A DNA stretch of 64,000 nucleotides from Cordylochernes scorpioides (GCA_030710605.1 CP092884.1:18643483-18707482); one strand, 5' to 3'. Shown: positions 1 to 11,872, numbered from the stretch's first letter. A program made the numbers and translations. Notes: generated from the letters alone by a model not told the origin.

Positions 1-577
1 AGCTGATAACAGGGTTGTCTAGAGTGGTCACTATAGACAGGGTGGTGGTCGCTATTGACAGGGTGGTCTGTATAGACAGGTGGATGTATCACACAGCTGA
101 TAACAGGGTTGTCTAGAGTGGTCGCTATAGACAGGGTGGTGGTCGCTATTGACAGGGTGGTCTGTATAGACAGGTGGATGTATCACACAGCTGATAACAG
201 GGTTGCCCAGAGTGGCCGCTATAGACAGGGTGGTCTGTATAGACAGGTGGATGTATCACACAGCTGATAACAGGGTTGCCCAGAGTGGCCGCTATAGACA
301 GGGTGGTCTGTATAGACAGGTGGATGTATCACACAGCTGATAACAGGGTTGCCCAGAGTGGCCGCTATAGACAGGGTGGTCTGTGTAGACAGGTGGATGT
401 ATCACACAACCGATAACAGGGTTGCCCAGAGTGGCCGCTATAGACAGGGTGGTCTGTGTAGACAGGTGGATGTATCACACAGCTGATAACAGGGTTGTCT
501 AAGGTGACCGCTATAGACAGGGTGGTCTGTATAGACAGGTGTATGTAACACACTGCTGATAACAGGGTTGTCTAGAG
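1..577. repeat. 73/94-bp minisatellite, about 8 units
   Basis: Direct tandem repeat whose units begin with agctgataacaggg at 1, 95, 189, 262, 335, 408, 481 and 554 (the last partial). The first two units are 94 bp; the rest are 73 bp and lack a 21-bp internal piece. Inside each unit the word tatagacagggtggt is itself repeated. Short reading frames across the array are products of the periodicity. The following 230 bp (578-806) hold no gene, but 595-640 resembles 18695-18740 inside a Helitron-like element. Confidence 0.95.
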
Positions 578-806
578 GGGGGCGGGCAGGGAGGTCACGT
601 GTTTGCTGGCAGCCAATGGGCGCGCATTCTCTCCGTGAACTTCAGACAAACAGACAGAATAAGGCAAATATATGAGTAGATTAATCACTTCATAATTAAA
701 GTGCCGTGTATATGCAATTATCCCCTCTACATATAGGTATCATTTATGTATGCAATTTTACTCCGAATGTCGATTTTCAAAAATAACAGCTACGTTCCTT
801 AGAAAA

Positions 807-1019
807 TTATCAAAATTTCTAACTATTATAGACGCGCATGATTCTTTTTAAAAATAAACAATTTCTACTGCCCTTACTGCAATGGAAAAATTAATGGGAG
901 GGCCTGGCTCATCAGTGGTGAACCTTCCCATTAATTTTTCCATTGCAGTGAGGGCAGTAGAAATTGTTTATTTTTTAAAAGAATCATACGCGTCTATAAT
1001 AGTTTGGAATTTTGATAAC
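807..1019. repeat. Foldback repeat with ~93-bp arms
   Basis: The segment from 807 to about 902 is nearly the reverse complement of 927-1019; both arms include the word tttctactgccc and a cattgcagt-like word. The 24-bp spacer contains ggctcatcagtggtgaa, which recurs in the tandem repeats at 42920 and 43300 and, reversed and diverged, at about 62505. The transcript could form a long hairpin. Likely a foldback or MITE-type element; no coding capacity. Confidence 0.85.
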
Positions 1020-2059
1020 AGATGGCGCTAATGCATCATTGGATAATTATATATATTTAAGGTAATTGGAAATTTCGCTGGGAAGATATAGATATCTCTA
1101 AATAGAAAAGTACCCTCTGCTATCAAAATAGACGCTAAATCTAAACGCTATATTGTATGGATGTGTTGGATGTTATATAAAGATTTTAACTTTTAAAAAG
1201 CCCAAAATATTTTCACTTTTATTTAGCTTTCAGTATTTCCTTAATCAAAAATATTCACAAATTATAAAAATAAACTCGTTACAAGTTAGCACTGTATACA
1301 TTACGAAATAGTGAATGTTTTCGATAAAGGAAATACCGAAAGATAAATAAAAATGGGAACCAATTTAGAAATATCTAGATGCTTTGCGCGCGGCAATTTG
1401 AAATTTTCTAAGGATAGATATAGATGGCGCTTTGTTTTATAATGTCAATTTTGACGGGAGGGGTAACCTTTTTATATATTTGCTGAATATCATCCTTCTT
1501 TAGATTAGCTGTCTCTTCGATCAATGGCTGGATGCCAACTCTATTCTAACATCAACCAAGGCCTCTAGATACCAGTTTTTCATGAGCCTTGAGGTGACGG
1601 TGGTTAATGAAAACTCTTGATTGTCTTCTCGACTGTACAATCTATATTTATACCTCTTCTTACAAAGAAGACAATCCTAGCAGCAATACTAGCCAATGTA
1701 TAGAAACTAGACTGGCCATCTAGTCTAATCTTTGGTATTATTTGCTCTAAAACATGTAATTCTCAGCAAAAGGGAAAGAAGGTTAAATATCATTTTCGCT
1801 TGGAACTGCATAGAAGAAGGAAGTTAGGGTTAAGGTGAATGACAAGATGAACTCGATATAGGCACCTATTGCTGAAGAGGGACAACATATCACATTTTTA
1901 TCGTATGACGTCATCCACGGATAAATATTTGGACAATATCCCTCCGCTGAGATGTTATCAGTCCGCGGGATGTAGAGCCCTTCTGGGCCAGACAAAGGAA
2001 GATAACGGTCTTTGACGTCAGTCACTTCCTTATCAGAGGTGCCGAGTCTTTCAATTACA
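1020..2059. other. No gene; AT-rich DNA with a weak inverted repeat
   Basis: No supported gene. About 1210-1258 and 1312-1358 are imperfect reverse complements sharing agtatttcctt-type sequence, so a small foldback may lie here. The stretch near 1072-1134 resembles 63527-63600 at the other end of the window. A 93-codon minus-strand frame at 1783-2064 has no recognisable motif and is not called. Confidence 0.5.
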
Positions 2060-2866
2060 CACACTGGAGGCTTGACCTTAGTTCTGCTAGAATCTGAACT
2101 TTTGTTGTTAGAACCAGTTTTATATAACGCTAGATAAAATACACATACTGCAGACTTGTTATTAGTTCTTCTAGAATATGGAATTTTGTTGTTAGAAACA
2201 GTTTGCTATTGCGCTAGAGAAAATACACATACCGCAGACTTGTCCTTAGTTCTGCTAGAATCTGGACTCTTGTTGTTATAGCTAGTTTGTTATAACGCTA
2301 GAGATAAAATGCACATTCTGCAGACTTGTTCTTAGCTCTGATAGAATATAGACTTTTGTTGCTATAAGCAGTTTGCTATTACGCTAGAGGGAGAGAGAAA
2401 ATACACACACTGCAGACTTGTTCTTAGTTCTACTAGAATATGGACTTTTGTTGTTAGAACCAGTTCTCTATAACGCTGAATACACATACTGCAGACTTGT
2501 CCTTAGTTCTTCTAGTATGTGGACTTTTGTTGTCATAACCAGTTTGCTATAACGCTATAGAAAACACACATAGTGCAGACTTGTCCTTAGCCCTGCTAGA
2601 ATATTGACTTTTGTTGTTAGAACCAGTTTGCTATACCGCTAAATACACATACTGCAGACTTGTCCTTAATTCTTCTAGTATGTGGACTTTTGTTGTCATA
2701 ACCAGTTTGCTATAACGCTATAGAAAATACACATAGTGCAGACTTGTCCTTAGTTCTGCTAGAATATTTACTTTTGTTGTTTGAACCAGTTTTCGATAAC
2801 GCTTGAGATAGAAAATACACAAATTGAAGGTTTGACCTTAGTTATGCTAGAATCTGGACTTTGTGG
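2060..2866. repeat. ~80-96-bp minisatellite, about 10 units
   Basis: Tandem units carry gcagacttgt at 2150, 2234, 2330, 2412, 2491, 2574, 2654 and 2738, followed by ttctgctagaat, cttttgttgtta and accagtttgctataacgc. Divergent end units start at about 2060 and 2820. Spacing varies from 79 to 96 bp because of short indels. No coding role is apparent. Confidence 0.9.
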
Positions 2867-4391
2867 CCGATAAATCCATAGCCAAGGTAACGAACGACCT
2901 GCTGAAAAATGGGAGAATGTTGCATCAGCCACATAGACTAATTAGGTCTAGTGTCCCTCTCTCTCCCCTTCTCTTTCTCTCATTAACGCAATGAATTTAT
3001 TGATTAATATATGTTCATTAAAGTAAAACATGCAAAATATATCATATAAATTTAGATTTGGGCGCATATTATTCATCATTTATGTTTCTATTACAATAAA
3101 TTACTTAAAAAGAAAAATTTCTGATTTTCATTACCATCCCTCATAGTTAGTAGGCCATTAAAAGGGTTAAAGTAAAACTATTTATGGTATTTGATAGAGA
3201 ATTGGCACTCAGCAGTTCGGAGAACCGAGGTTTTATCGATTGAAGTGTGTATGAAGAGATGACTGCTCTAAAGGTGACATGGGGAATCCAGAATTTTTAA
3301 ATTAGTTTTCCTATATTATTGATAATATTTGGGCTAAGAAAATAATAAGGGCAGTAAAAATTGTTTGTATTGAACAAAAAATAAATGTTGGCGCTGAATT
3401 AGTTAATATTTATTAAACTATATATATGCAAATATATCTAAGGCTTACTTAAAATAAGAATAAATGCATAAAATATATCTCTAGGAAATTTCTACTTTCT
3501 CTGCTCTATAATATGTATGTGTGCGATAAAAACTACAATAGAGGATGACCTGAAAGTTTACTTCGTTTTAAGTTTTATATTCGAGTTATATATTTCCTCG
3601 AATCTTTCTATCACACGTGTGACTTCAAAGCTGTTCACTAAGTTTACAAAGCTCTGCCAGAAGATCAACGGAATGTGAAAATTAAGACAATAGATCGCTT
3701 GTTTGCAAGCATGCCTAAGAAGCTGGCCATAATCTTAAGGAAGCAAAGTTCCGTTATAATAACACAACCTACCAGAGATTGAGCTTATAATCATTAATTG
3801 CCAAGGAAAGAAAGAGTTTCAACAGAAGACTACATTTACCCCCCGCCGAGGCATTATGATCAAATTCTAAAACGATTAGTCTTGTGCAACCATACCTTTC
3901 TCATTCCTATATGAGGAATAGTGAAAAGCTATTTTTTTTATCTTTGTAAATGTTATACCTATAAATTATCGCTAGATAATTATATAGCTTCTTTTGAATC
4001 TTGTATTCTCTAAGTTAGCACAGATTGAAGGGATTTTTCAACGGTTAGCCTGCTATATGGATAATTATAAGACGCTATAAGATTATAAAACTGACTTGGA
4101 TATGACTTGCATTATTCTTCTGTTGATATATAAGTGGTCGAGGATGTCTATAAACAGAAGCTTTGATAAACTTTATTGGTTTATTTCAGTTCAGAATTAG
4201 AAATTAAATTAATTATTATATACGCCATTTTTGGTAAGGTAGACTTAAAAATCTTTTAAAACATATCCAAAGTAGAAACTATATTATCGAAAGTTAAAAA
4301 CAGACGAGCAACACAATAGGGTTTTCAAACTATATTGATAAAAATAGATATTACACAGAGTAATTATTAATTTGTAATATATATATAACTA
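2867..4391. other. No gene seen
   Basis: AT-rich unique-looking DNA with short microsatellites. No long frame, transposon terminus or RNA gene could be supported on either strand. Confidence 0.5.
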
Positions 4392-5281
4392 CTAGCGGAC
4401 CCGCCCGGCTTCGCCCGGGTTTTACCCGAGTAAAAGTTTGTCTAACGAATTTCTCGATAAAGTGAACATTTTTTTCCCGGTTCCTTGAAAAATACTCGAT
4501 AAGTTGAATAAAATCAATATTAATTGGTTCCCTCGGTAATTGGAAGTTGAAGGAATAGTATCTTGCCTTGGAATTGTATCATTATTCTTGTATGGATGTA
4601 CCCGGCTTCGCCCGGGTTTTACCCGAGTAAAGGTTTGTTTAACGAATATCTCGATAAAGTGAACATTTTTTCCCGGTCCCTTGAAAAATACTCGATAAGT
4701 TAAATAAAATCAATATTAATTGGTTCCCTCGGTAATTGGAAGTTAAAGGAATAGTATCTTGCCTTGGAATTGTATCATTATTCTTGTATGGATGTACCCG
4801 GCTTCGCCCGGGTTTTACCCGAGTAAAGGTTTGTTTAACGAATCTCTCGATAAAGTGAACATTTTTTCCCGGTCCCTTGAAAAAATACTCGATAAGTAGA
4901 ATAAAATCAATATTAATTGGTTCCCTCGGTAATTGGAAGTTAAAGGAATAGTATCTTGCCTTTGAATTGTATCATTATTCTTGTCTCAAATAAATTGCCG
5001 TGTCATCCTGAATTTTGTCTTTCCTAATTTTCTACATTACAAAATCATCGTATCATCATGATAATATTTAGAGCAGATTGTTGAATTATAACAGATAAAT
5101 TAGAATAATTATCTTGATTATTTCTAGGCGAAAAGTTATTTCAAAAATTTTATTTGCTAGAAACCTTCCCAGTACTATACTAAATAACTTCCCAAAGTTT
5201 CATGGCGATCCAATGAGTGGTTTGGTCAGGCATAAAGGACAAACAAACAGACATACATTCATTTTTATATATATAAGAAGA
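4392..5281 (-). mobile_element. Non-autonomous Helitron with triplicated 3' end
   Basis: Read on the minus strand, the element starts with TC followed by a TATATATAAAAATGAATG-type head and ends in CTAG at the left edge. Just inside that is a GC-rich hairpin of the form cccgggcgaagccggg. It sits between host A (4391) and host T (5282), the Helitron insertion rule, with no target duplication. No Rep/helicase frame is present, so it is non-autonomous. The 3'-terminal ~197 bp occurs three times in tandem (hairpins at 4404, 4601 and 4797). Confidence 0.85.
4404..4992 (-). repeat. Three tandem copies of the Helitron 3' module
   Basis: The terminal hairpin cccggcttcgcccggg followed by ttttacccgagtaaa recurs at 4404, 4601 and 4797, with periods of 197 and 196 bp. 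Each copy continues through ttggttccctcggtaattgg and gaattgtatcattattcttg. Only the outermost copy has the CTAG terminus. This looks like successive capture of, or read-through past, the Helitron 3' end. Confidence 0.85.
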
Positions 5282-5527
5282 TATTAACAGTAATTAAACG
5301 TAACAGTAAGAAAATGTTGATTTTAAAATATTTTAATTTTAAAATATTTTAATTTTTTCATATTTTAAATATGTAAATAGAGTCTCTTAAGAAAGACCAC
5401 CTAAAAACATGAATCAACTTGTTTCTCCTGTTGGTGGTCTCTCATTGAAGATTCTAATTGCTATTAAAGAATCTCTAATAGACCTTTAATAAGAGACTGC
5501 CTCTTGGAGAGACGGTGTAGCTACGAA

Positions 5528-6012
5528 ATGGATATTCCCGGCTTCGCCCGTATTTTACCCGAGTAAAGGTTTGTCTAACGAATCTCTCGATAAAGTGAAC
5601 ATTTTTTCCCGGTCCCTTGAAAAATACTCGATAAGTTGAATAAAATCATTATTAATTGGTTCCCTCCGTAATTGGAAGTTAAAGGAATAGTATCTTGCCT
5701 TGGAATTGTATCATTATTCTTGTCTCAAATAAATTGCCGTGTCATCCTGAATTTTGTCTTTCCTAATTTTCTACATTACAAAATCATCGTATCATCATGA
5801 TAATATTTAGAGCAGATTGTTGAATTATAACAGATAAATTAGAATATTTATCTTGATTATATCTAGGCGAAAAGTTATTTCAAAAATTTTATTTGCTAGA
5901 AACCTTCCCAGTACTATACTAAATAACTTCCCAAAGTTTCATGGCGATCCAATGAGTGGTTTGGTCAGGCATAAAGGACAAACAGACATACATTCATTTT
6001 TATATATATAGA
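5528..6012 (-). mobile_element. Helitron fragment lacking the CTAG terminus
   Basis: Nearly identical to 4797-5281: hairpin cccggcttcgcccg, tttacccgagtaaaggtttg, then the same interior, ending at the 5' head with GA (6011-6012) next to host T. The left side stops before the CTAG terminus, so this is a 3'-truncated copy or one end of the neighbouring element split by rearrangement. Confidence 0.75.
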
Positions 6013-6479
6013 TAAATATATTTCTCTATAAAATGAGAGATATCCACGATCTTATATACCGAACTGTTCTTGTAAATAGCGTAAGAGTTATTTGGATGTA
6101 TACACCTGTGTATCACTTTAAATCCGAGAATTCTTCATATTTTTTACGTGGTCTTTGTACGGAAATGGGCGAAAATAAGAGATTAGTTTTAGTATAAAAG
6201 GAACTAATCGCTAATCAGTATATTTTACATTTTAAAACTCACATTCAGCGTAATTAACAGTTAAAATATAAAGTGTCTTTTTTATCCGTGTAGATGTTGT
6301 CCAAGATTGAGATTTCAAAATGACGATCAACTTGTTTGTCGCTGTCTAGATATCTCTGCTGTGGTTAGCTGAATCCCTCCAGCTTACACCGCTGTTCTCT
6401 CTCCTCGCAACATAAGCTTACATTTCACCGAGTAAAAACAAAATTCAAATCTTGTCTTCTGCAGAAATGTTGGCCATTG
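6013..6479. other. No gene seen
   Basis: AT-rich sequence between a Helitron and the TC microsatellite that opens the LINE array. No supported feature. Confidence 0.4.
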
Positions 6480-6569
6480 GCCATTCTCTCTCTCTCTCTC
6501 TCTCTCTGTCACCATAATATTTTATGAACGATGTAATAAAAGTTAATTCAATCTCAATCTCTCTCTCTC
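6480..6569 (+). mobile_element. 3' remnant of a Tx1-like LINE, TC tail
   Basis: A (TC)n run is followed by tttatgaacgatgtaataaa and attcaatctcaatctctc, the same 3' end that closes the unit at about 10300-10365. The next unit begins directly after the TC tail. This is the last ~90 bp of an element otherwise absent, and the first member of the tandem array. Confidence 0.8.
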
Positions 6570-8548
6570 AGCCGTGCGGCCACGCGGCGCGCAAGCTCCG
6601 CGTTCTTATGGGATAGAGAAGAGGCAATGATGATTTGTAACCATTATGGGGTATTTGTTGAAAGCCAAGTATATGGGCTGCAAGCCCGAACAAACCCCAT
6701 GCAAAAAAAGTCTCCGCCAAAATATCGGCTAAAGTTTCAAAATTGGCTGAAACCCATTCTGATTTAAAGAATTACAAAAATGTAAATTTTGAGCCGGCGG
6801 CCGACGGCAAGAATGCAAATTCTCGCCGCAACTGGGCTGACTGCGCGGAACAAGAAGACGAGCTTCTCGGGAACTTTACCACAGTGGGCGCCTCAAAGAA
6901 GAGGCCACATGAATCAGACAACGCCAACTCGGGAACCAAAAAGGGATGCATTCAGCCACCGAGAATCCCTCCCAACAACAGCAGGCCACGAGCTACGCTA
7001 AGACCCAGTAAGGTGCATGAATGCCAGACCACCAGGCAGAATCAGGCTACCTTCCGAGCCAGGTCGGCAGCAGGGCAGGTGTACCAGTGTATCTACCTGG
7101 AATTCTGCCCAGACTTCGCCCAGGAGCAGTACTTCCGGGCGTTGGAAGCCAAGCTGGGCAAGGGCACCGTCTACCAGCTGACGAAGATGGAGGGGCACAT
7201 CCTGGTCGGCCTCTCCAGAGTGCAACTCGCCGACAGGCTGATAGATGAAGGCCTCGCCATCGAGGACGCCACCCTGCGGGCCTTCCCTCTAAGTGGAGGA
7301 CGCTGACCTCGTCGCTGCACTACGACCTTACGGACAGGTCACGTCCATCATCCAGAAGATGATGCAGCTCGAAGACTCCTGCTGGGCCGATGCTCGTCGG
7401 GAGGCCTTCATCACTCTGAGAGACGGGATAAAGCTCTCCCAGATACCTGCCAGACTGAATGTCAAATCCAAGGGAATGGTCACACACATCTATGTGACCT
7501 ACGGCATCAAGTGCTCCCTGTGCCTTAAGCATGGACACAAACGCGCAAACTGTCCGCGTAAAACTGGTGTCCAGGAAGTAAAGCTGGTGCTCCCTGTGGA
7601 TGTTCGTGCTGCACGCACACAAGGCTGGACCAAGCCGCCCTCCACCTCGAACACCATGCTGGCTGCAGCACCAACTCCAGCTGCATCAGCAGCCCTACCT
7701 GCAGCACCTACACCTGCTGCTGTGGACCCAGCCCCACCTCCATCAAGGGCATCCAATGCTCAGCAGGAGGACCTGACCCCCAAGCCAAATCCCATAACGA
7801 GCGCTCTAAAAAATCTGGAGCCGAAAACATCAACGAAAAAAAAGGCAGGGCCCGGTGTCGAGGCCTCCCTCATCCAACTCCGCTCTCTCAACACCAGCTG
7901 CGGAATTGTCTGCACCCATCAAGCAGACCCCCCCCCCCCCCCCCTCAACACTCTCCAGCCATGCCGCGCCTTCGCCCGGGGCGAACTTCCCTGTCCGGCC
8001 CTACGAGACTCCAGCCCCCGAGCTTCCTGTTCCGGCGCCGAGCACCAGCCAGTTGCTGTCACGACCAGAGCCCTTCTCGACCAATGCTGAGCCATCTGCG
8101 GCTCCTGAGGAGGAGAACCAAGACATGACTGATAAAGTAGAGAATATTTTCATAGAGCTTAACGCTGATTCTATTTTGGCCCCTCTCTATGATGAGGTTG
8201 ATGATGATGAAGTAGTGGCCGCGGTTATACACCGCTCTGACAGAGAAGCACTCCCCGATGCACTCTCTTATGAAAACAAGAAATTTCTGTACGAATTCCT
8301 CGGCGATGCAATTGAGCACGTTGGGGCAAAAACCCCTCCATAAGCACGGGCCTTTCCGAACTCAGGGCGGCCTTGAACATTTGACATAGTCTAGACATCC
8401 CTTCAGAGAAGGCTGATGTAAATATTTATTAATTTTTATATATATTTTACTCTCTTTTATAAATATGTAATATAATATTTTTTTCTTGGTACTATATAAT
8501 TTTATATGAGCGATCAATAAAAGTTGTTTCAATCTCAATCTCTCTCTC
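6570..8548 (+). mobile_element. Tx1-like LINE unit A, ORF1 only
   Basis: The unit starts with the GC-rich hairpin head gccgtgcggccacgcgg shared by units at 8549, 10366, 36712 and 41087. It ends with aataaaagttgtttcaatct plus a TC tail that abuts the next head. It encodes a zinc-knuckle ORF1 followed by an acidic C-terminal segment and 3' UTR, with no endonuclease or reverse transcriptase. Its length (~1.98 kb) is close to that of units B and E, pointing to a non-autonomous lineage rather than random truncation. Confidence 0.8.
6627..8343 (+). pseudogene. LINE ORF1 protein (zinc knuckle), frameshifted
   Basis: Degraded ORF1 of unit A. The order is: an N-terminal leader (NHYGVFVESQ, compare NPFGVLAESQ in units C and D), a WAD-containing linker, a conserved module with GQVYQCIYLEFCPDF and YQLTKMEGHILVGLS, a second module with ALRPYGQVTS, one CCHC knuckle (CSLCLKHGHKRANC), a proline/alanine-rich linker, and an acidic C-terminus ending FLGDAIEHVG. 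The frame changes at about 7290 and in the C-run near 7928-7944, and the leader is out of frame, so no intact protein is made. ORF1 proteins of this kind bind LINE RNA. The acidic C-terminus is shared with units B and E but not seen in the ORF2-bearing unit D. Confidence 0.8.
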
Positions 8549-10365
8549 GGCCGTGCGGCCACGCGGCGCGCGAGCTCCCGTTTTCTTATGATGGAGAGCC
8601 GTGTGCTTCCAATATTTAATCCCTTCCAGGTATTGGAGGATAGCCCTGCCACTGGGGCAGAAGATAGCATGATTCTCGACGAGAATGAACACTCGGTTAT
8701 CGAGTTATCAGGGAATAATGAATTCCCAATTGAAATGTCAAATTTACATTAGAAACAATCGGCGTAAAAGAATTCAAATTTTATTGTGTCGAAAAACAAA
8801 GAAAATGTAAATTGGGCTGACCAAGTTGAATCTTCTGAAAAAGAATCGACTTTTCAAGGTGGCAAAACGCTAAATCCTCGAAAAGGAAAAATCAAGCATC
8901 TCCACTTCAACCGTCAAAAGTTGCGAAGGCTGCGCCTCTCGCAGCCATATCACCTCAACAAGTAACCAGGACTAAAAGAGATCCTGTAACGGCTATTAAA
9001 AACAGCAGACAGCAGCAAGACCTCGTCAAGGCTAGGTCGGCAGCTGCGACGTTCGACCAGTGCTGCCTCGTCGAGTGGAGCGCGGACTTCCATCCAGTCC
9101 AATACATTATGGCGCTTGAACAGTTGCTGGGAAAGTCTTCAGTGTACCAGCTGATGAAGATGTCCGGCCAGGTATTGGTCGGGCTGGCCAGCGTCGACTT
9201 GGCGGAGCGCCTGTTTGAGGAGGGCCTCACCATCGGAACCATCCTCCTGAAAGCCTTCTCATATAGGCAAAAAAACAGAAAAAATTGTAGTGGGGAACCT
9301 CCCACTTGCCATAAGGGACGATGACGTCATCGCAGCGCTGCGGCCCTACTGCAGGGTTGTTTCCTTTACCCACGAAGTCGTGTCCAGTGGCGGTTACACC
9401 TGGACTACCGGCAACAGGGAGGCCTTCGTCCTTCTAAATGAAGGACGCAAACTCCACCAACTCCCTGCCAAGTTGGTATTCATCTCTAAAGGAGAGTCCA
9501 CACCCGCCTACATCACCTACGGCGTTAGGTGTAGCAAATGCCATCGTCAAGGGCATCAGAGAGCCATCTGCCCCATAGGAATTAATGGATGACGCCATTA
9601 AGACCTACGGCAGGGCCCGGTGTCGAGGCCTCCCTCCTCCAAGCACATGCCCTCCAACAACTCCGCCCTCTCAACACCAGCTGCGGAATCGTCTGCACCC
9701 ATCAAGCAGACCAACTCAACACCCTCTAGCCCTGCCGCGTCTTCGCCCGGGGCGAACATCCCTGTCCATCCCCAGGAGACTCCAACTCCTGAACCTCCTT
9801 TTCCGGCGCCGAGCACCAGCCAGTTGCTGCCACGACCCTTCCTGACCATTATTGATGCAACAGCGGCTCCCAAGAAAACGACCCATAATAAGACTGCCTT
9901 ATCCATCCAGTCTTCTACCTCCATGACCCAACCCATGCAGCCTCTTCAGGAATCTCGGGAGATCCTCATAGGGCGCGTGGAGGGACTTTTTGACAAATGA
10001 ACGCTGATTCATTCCTATATCCCCTCTATGAGGAGGTTTGTATGTTTGAAGTAGTGCACGCGGTCCTATAACAGCATGTGACGGATGTACTCTCCGAGAC
10101 ACTCTCGACAGAAAACAAGATAATTCTGCGATATTTCCTCAACATGGCAATTGAACATGTTGGGGACAAAGACCCATTTATACCCAAGGGCCTACCGAAT
10201 TCAGGATGTCTTGTGGCCCTTGATCTAAAACAATGAAGCCTGTTTAGATTTCATTATGTATATTCATCCTTGTTATTATTATTACTTTCTTTGGTTTTCA
10301 TCTGTCACGATAATATTTTATGAACGTTGTAATAAAAGTTGATTCAATCTCAATCTCTCTCTCTC
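8549..10365 (+). mobile_element. Tx1-like LINE unit B, ORF1 only
   Basis: Begins with GGCCGTGCGGCCACG at 8549 immediately after unit A's TC tail and ends with gttgattcaatctcaatctc and a TC tail at 10365, which touches unit C. It contains only ORF1 and a 3' UTR. The head-to-tail junctions at 8548/8549 and 10365/10366 lack any other DNA between units. Confidence 0.8.
8588..10200 (+). pseudogene. LINE ORF1 protein of unit B, decayed
   Basis: Starts with ATG at 8588 and a leader containing FNPFQVLEDSPATG. Recognisable pieces follow in several frames: SAAATFDQCCLVEWSADFHPVQY-type sequence around 9035-9105, YQLMKMSGQVLVGLASVDLA (9145-9205), AALRPYCRVVSF (9330-9370), the knuckle CSKCHRQGHQRAIC near 9535-9575, a proline/serine linker, and an acidic C-terminal tail running to about 10200 (FLNMAIEHVGDK). 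Frame changes near 8750, 9300, 9590 and 10000 show it is dead. It is closer to unit E than to A or D, e.g. the shared QCC...EW...FHPV segment. Confidence 0.75.
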
Positions 10366-11532
10366 GGCCGTGCGGCCACGCGGCGCGCGAGCTCCGCGTT
10401 TCTTTGGGTCTGAGATGGAGAATGTGGAATTGAATAAACCCTTTGAGGTACTGGCTAAAAGCCAAGAGAATGGCCTGCAAGCTCATGCCAACCTCATCAA
10501 AATCGGTCAAGTCTCCGCCGAGGAATCACCAATTGAATCTGAAATGCCTGAAAGTCATTCAGATTCAAAAAATGACAAGCATGCAAATACTAAGCCGGCG
10601 ACGGACGGCGGACATGCAAATTCTTGCCGCAATTGGGCTGATTGCCCGGAAAAAGAAGACCAGCTTATCGAGATACAAGATCTGGGCTTCACCAAAGTGG
10701 GCGGCTCCAAGAAGAGGCCGCATGACTCTGATAACGCCACAGGCAAGTCTTCGACGAGCTGGGCTGACCTCGTCAAGCAAGGAAAACAATTCTCGATGGA
10801 GGAGCAAGATGATGGCTTCATCCTCATCAACCATGAGCGCAAGAGGCCAGCTGAAGCGGCGGCAGAACGGCAGAGCAAAAGAAGCCGCTTCCATCCTGGT
10901 GCCACCAAGCCTACTGTTTCACCCCCTGCGAAAAAGTCCCGAGTGCGGAGGTGCACCAAAACTCTGCACAAACAGGTAGACTTCAGAGCCAAGTCGGCGG
11001 CCGGTCAGGTAGATCAATGTGTCTACCTGGAATTCTCGCCAGAATTCAGCCAGGCGCAGTACTCCATGGCGCTGGAGGCGAAGCTGGGAAAAGGCTGCGT
11101 GTACCAGCTGAGCAAGATGGAGGGGCACATCCTAGTCGGCCTCTCCAGCGTGCAGCTCGCAGAGAGGCTCATCGAGGAGGGCCTGGACATTGAAGAGGCC
11201 ACTCTGAGAGCCTTTCCCTTGAGGAAGAAGGCTGAGCAGATAGCCGTAGGCAACGTGCCGTTCTTTGTAACGGACGCCGACCTTATCGCGGCGCTCAAGC
11301 CTTACGGCCAGGTGACCTCCATCGTCCAGCAAATGATGGAGCTGGCAATTCCTGCTGGGCTGACGCTCGACGGGAAGCCTTTATCACTCTGAACGACGGA
11401 GTTATGCTCTCCCAGATTCCTGCCCGGCTGCAAATCAAGACCAAGGGAATCATCACGCCAGTCTACGTGAGCTACGGGATCCGCTGTTCCCTCTGCCACA
11501 GGCAAGGACACAAGCGGGTCAACTGTCCACAA
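10366..11532 (+). mobile_element. Tx1-like LINE unit C, 3'-truncated
   Basis: Head GGCCGTGCGGCCACG at 10366 directly after unit B's TC tail. It runs through ORF1 to just past the zinc knuckle and then stops at about 11532, where the sequence becomes unrelated AT-rich DNA. TPRT normally truncates 5' ends, so the missing 3' end implies later deletion or replacement. Confidence 0.75.
10415..11532 (+). pseudogene. LINE ORF1 protein, longest intact frame of the array
   Basis: ATG at 10415 opens about 325 codons in one frame to a stop at 11390. Order: leader NKPFEVLAKSQENGLQAH; two WAD-containing linker repeats (CRNWADCPEKEDQL and TSWADLVKQGKQF), of which units A and D have only the first; the module VDQCVYLEFSPEFSQ and VYQLSKMEGHILVGLSSVQL; then FFVTDADLIAALKPYGQV. 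A frameshift at about 11345 moves the rest (AFITLNDG, then CSLCHRQGHKRVNC at about 11485-11525) into another frame before truncation. It is an RNA-binding ORF1-type protein by family resemblance; I cannot say whether the extra WAD repeat is ancestral. Confidence 0.8.
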
Positions 11533-11749
11533 AACTGTCCACTGAAAACCTTTAGTTTTTAAAACTTCATTTACAGGCAATCTATGTTGAGAGATTAATA
11601 TACCTGATATCAATGCTACTACTACGAATTTCAACTGAAAAATAATTTTGTAATTATTAAATATCATCATGAAATGAATGATATTTGATGATTGATGGTG
11701 AACTTTATCTTAGTAGTGCTAGTACCCCAACTCTTATTTTTTCTTTTTT

Positions 11750-11872
11750 TCAAAAACCTTCCCGGGGATATACCTAATATTTTTCCAAATGTTCACGGCG
11801 ATTGGATGTATGGTGTTTAAATCTATCGAGTACAGACAGACACGCATTCATTTATATATAGAGAGAGATTTG
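11750..11872 (-). mobile_element. Helitron 5'-end fragment
   Basis: Contains aaaccttcccggggata, aatgttcacggcgattgg and acagacagacacgcattcat followed by tatatatagagagaga, matching the 5' head of the other Helitrons read on the minus strand. No hairpin/CTAG terminus is found nearby, so this is a decayed end. Confidence 0.6.

Noticed and set aside
1-577. Regular repeats with varying middle parts, reminiscent of a CRISPR array
   Set aside because: The units are contiguous with no unique spacers, the length change is a 21-bp indel, and the context is a eukaryotic genome.
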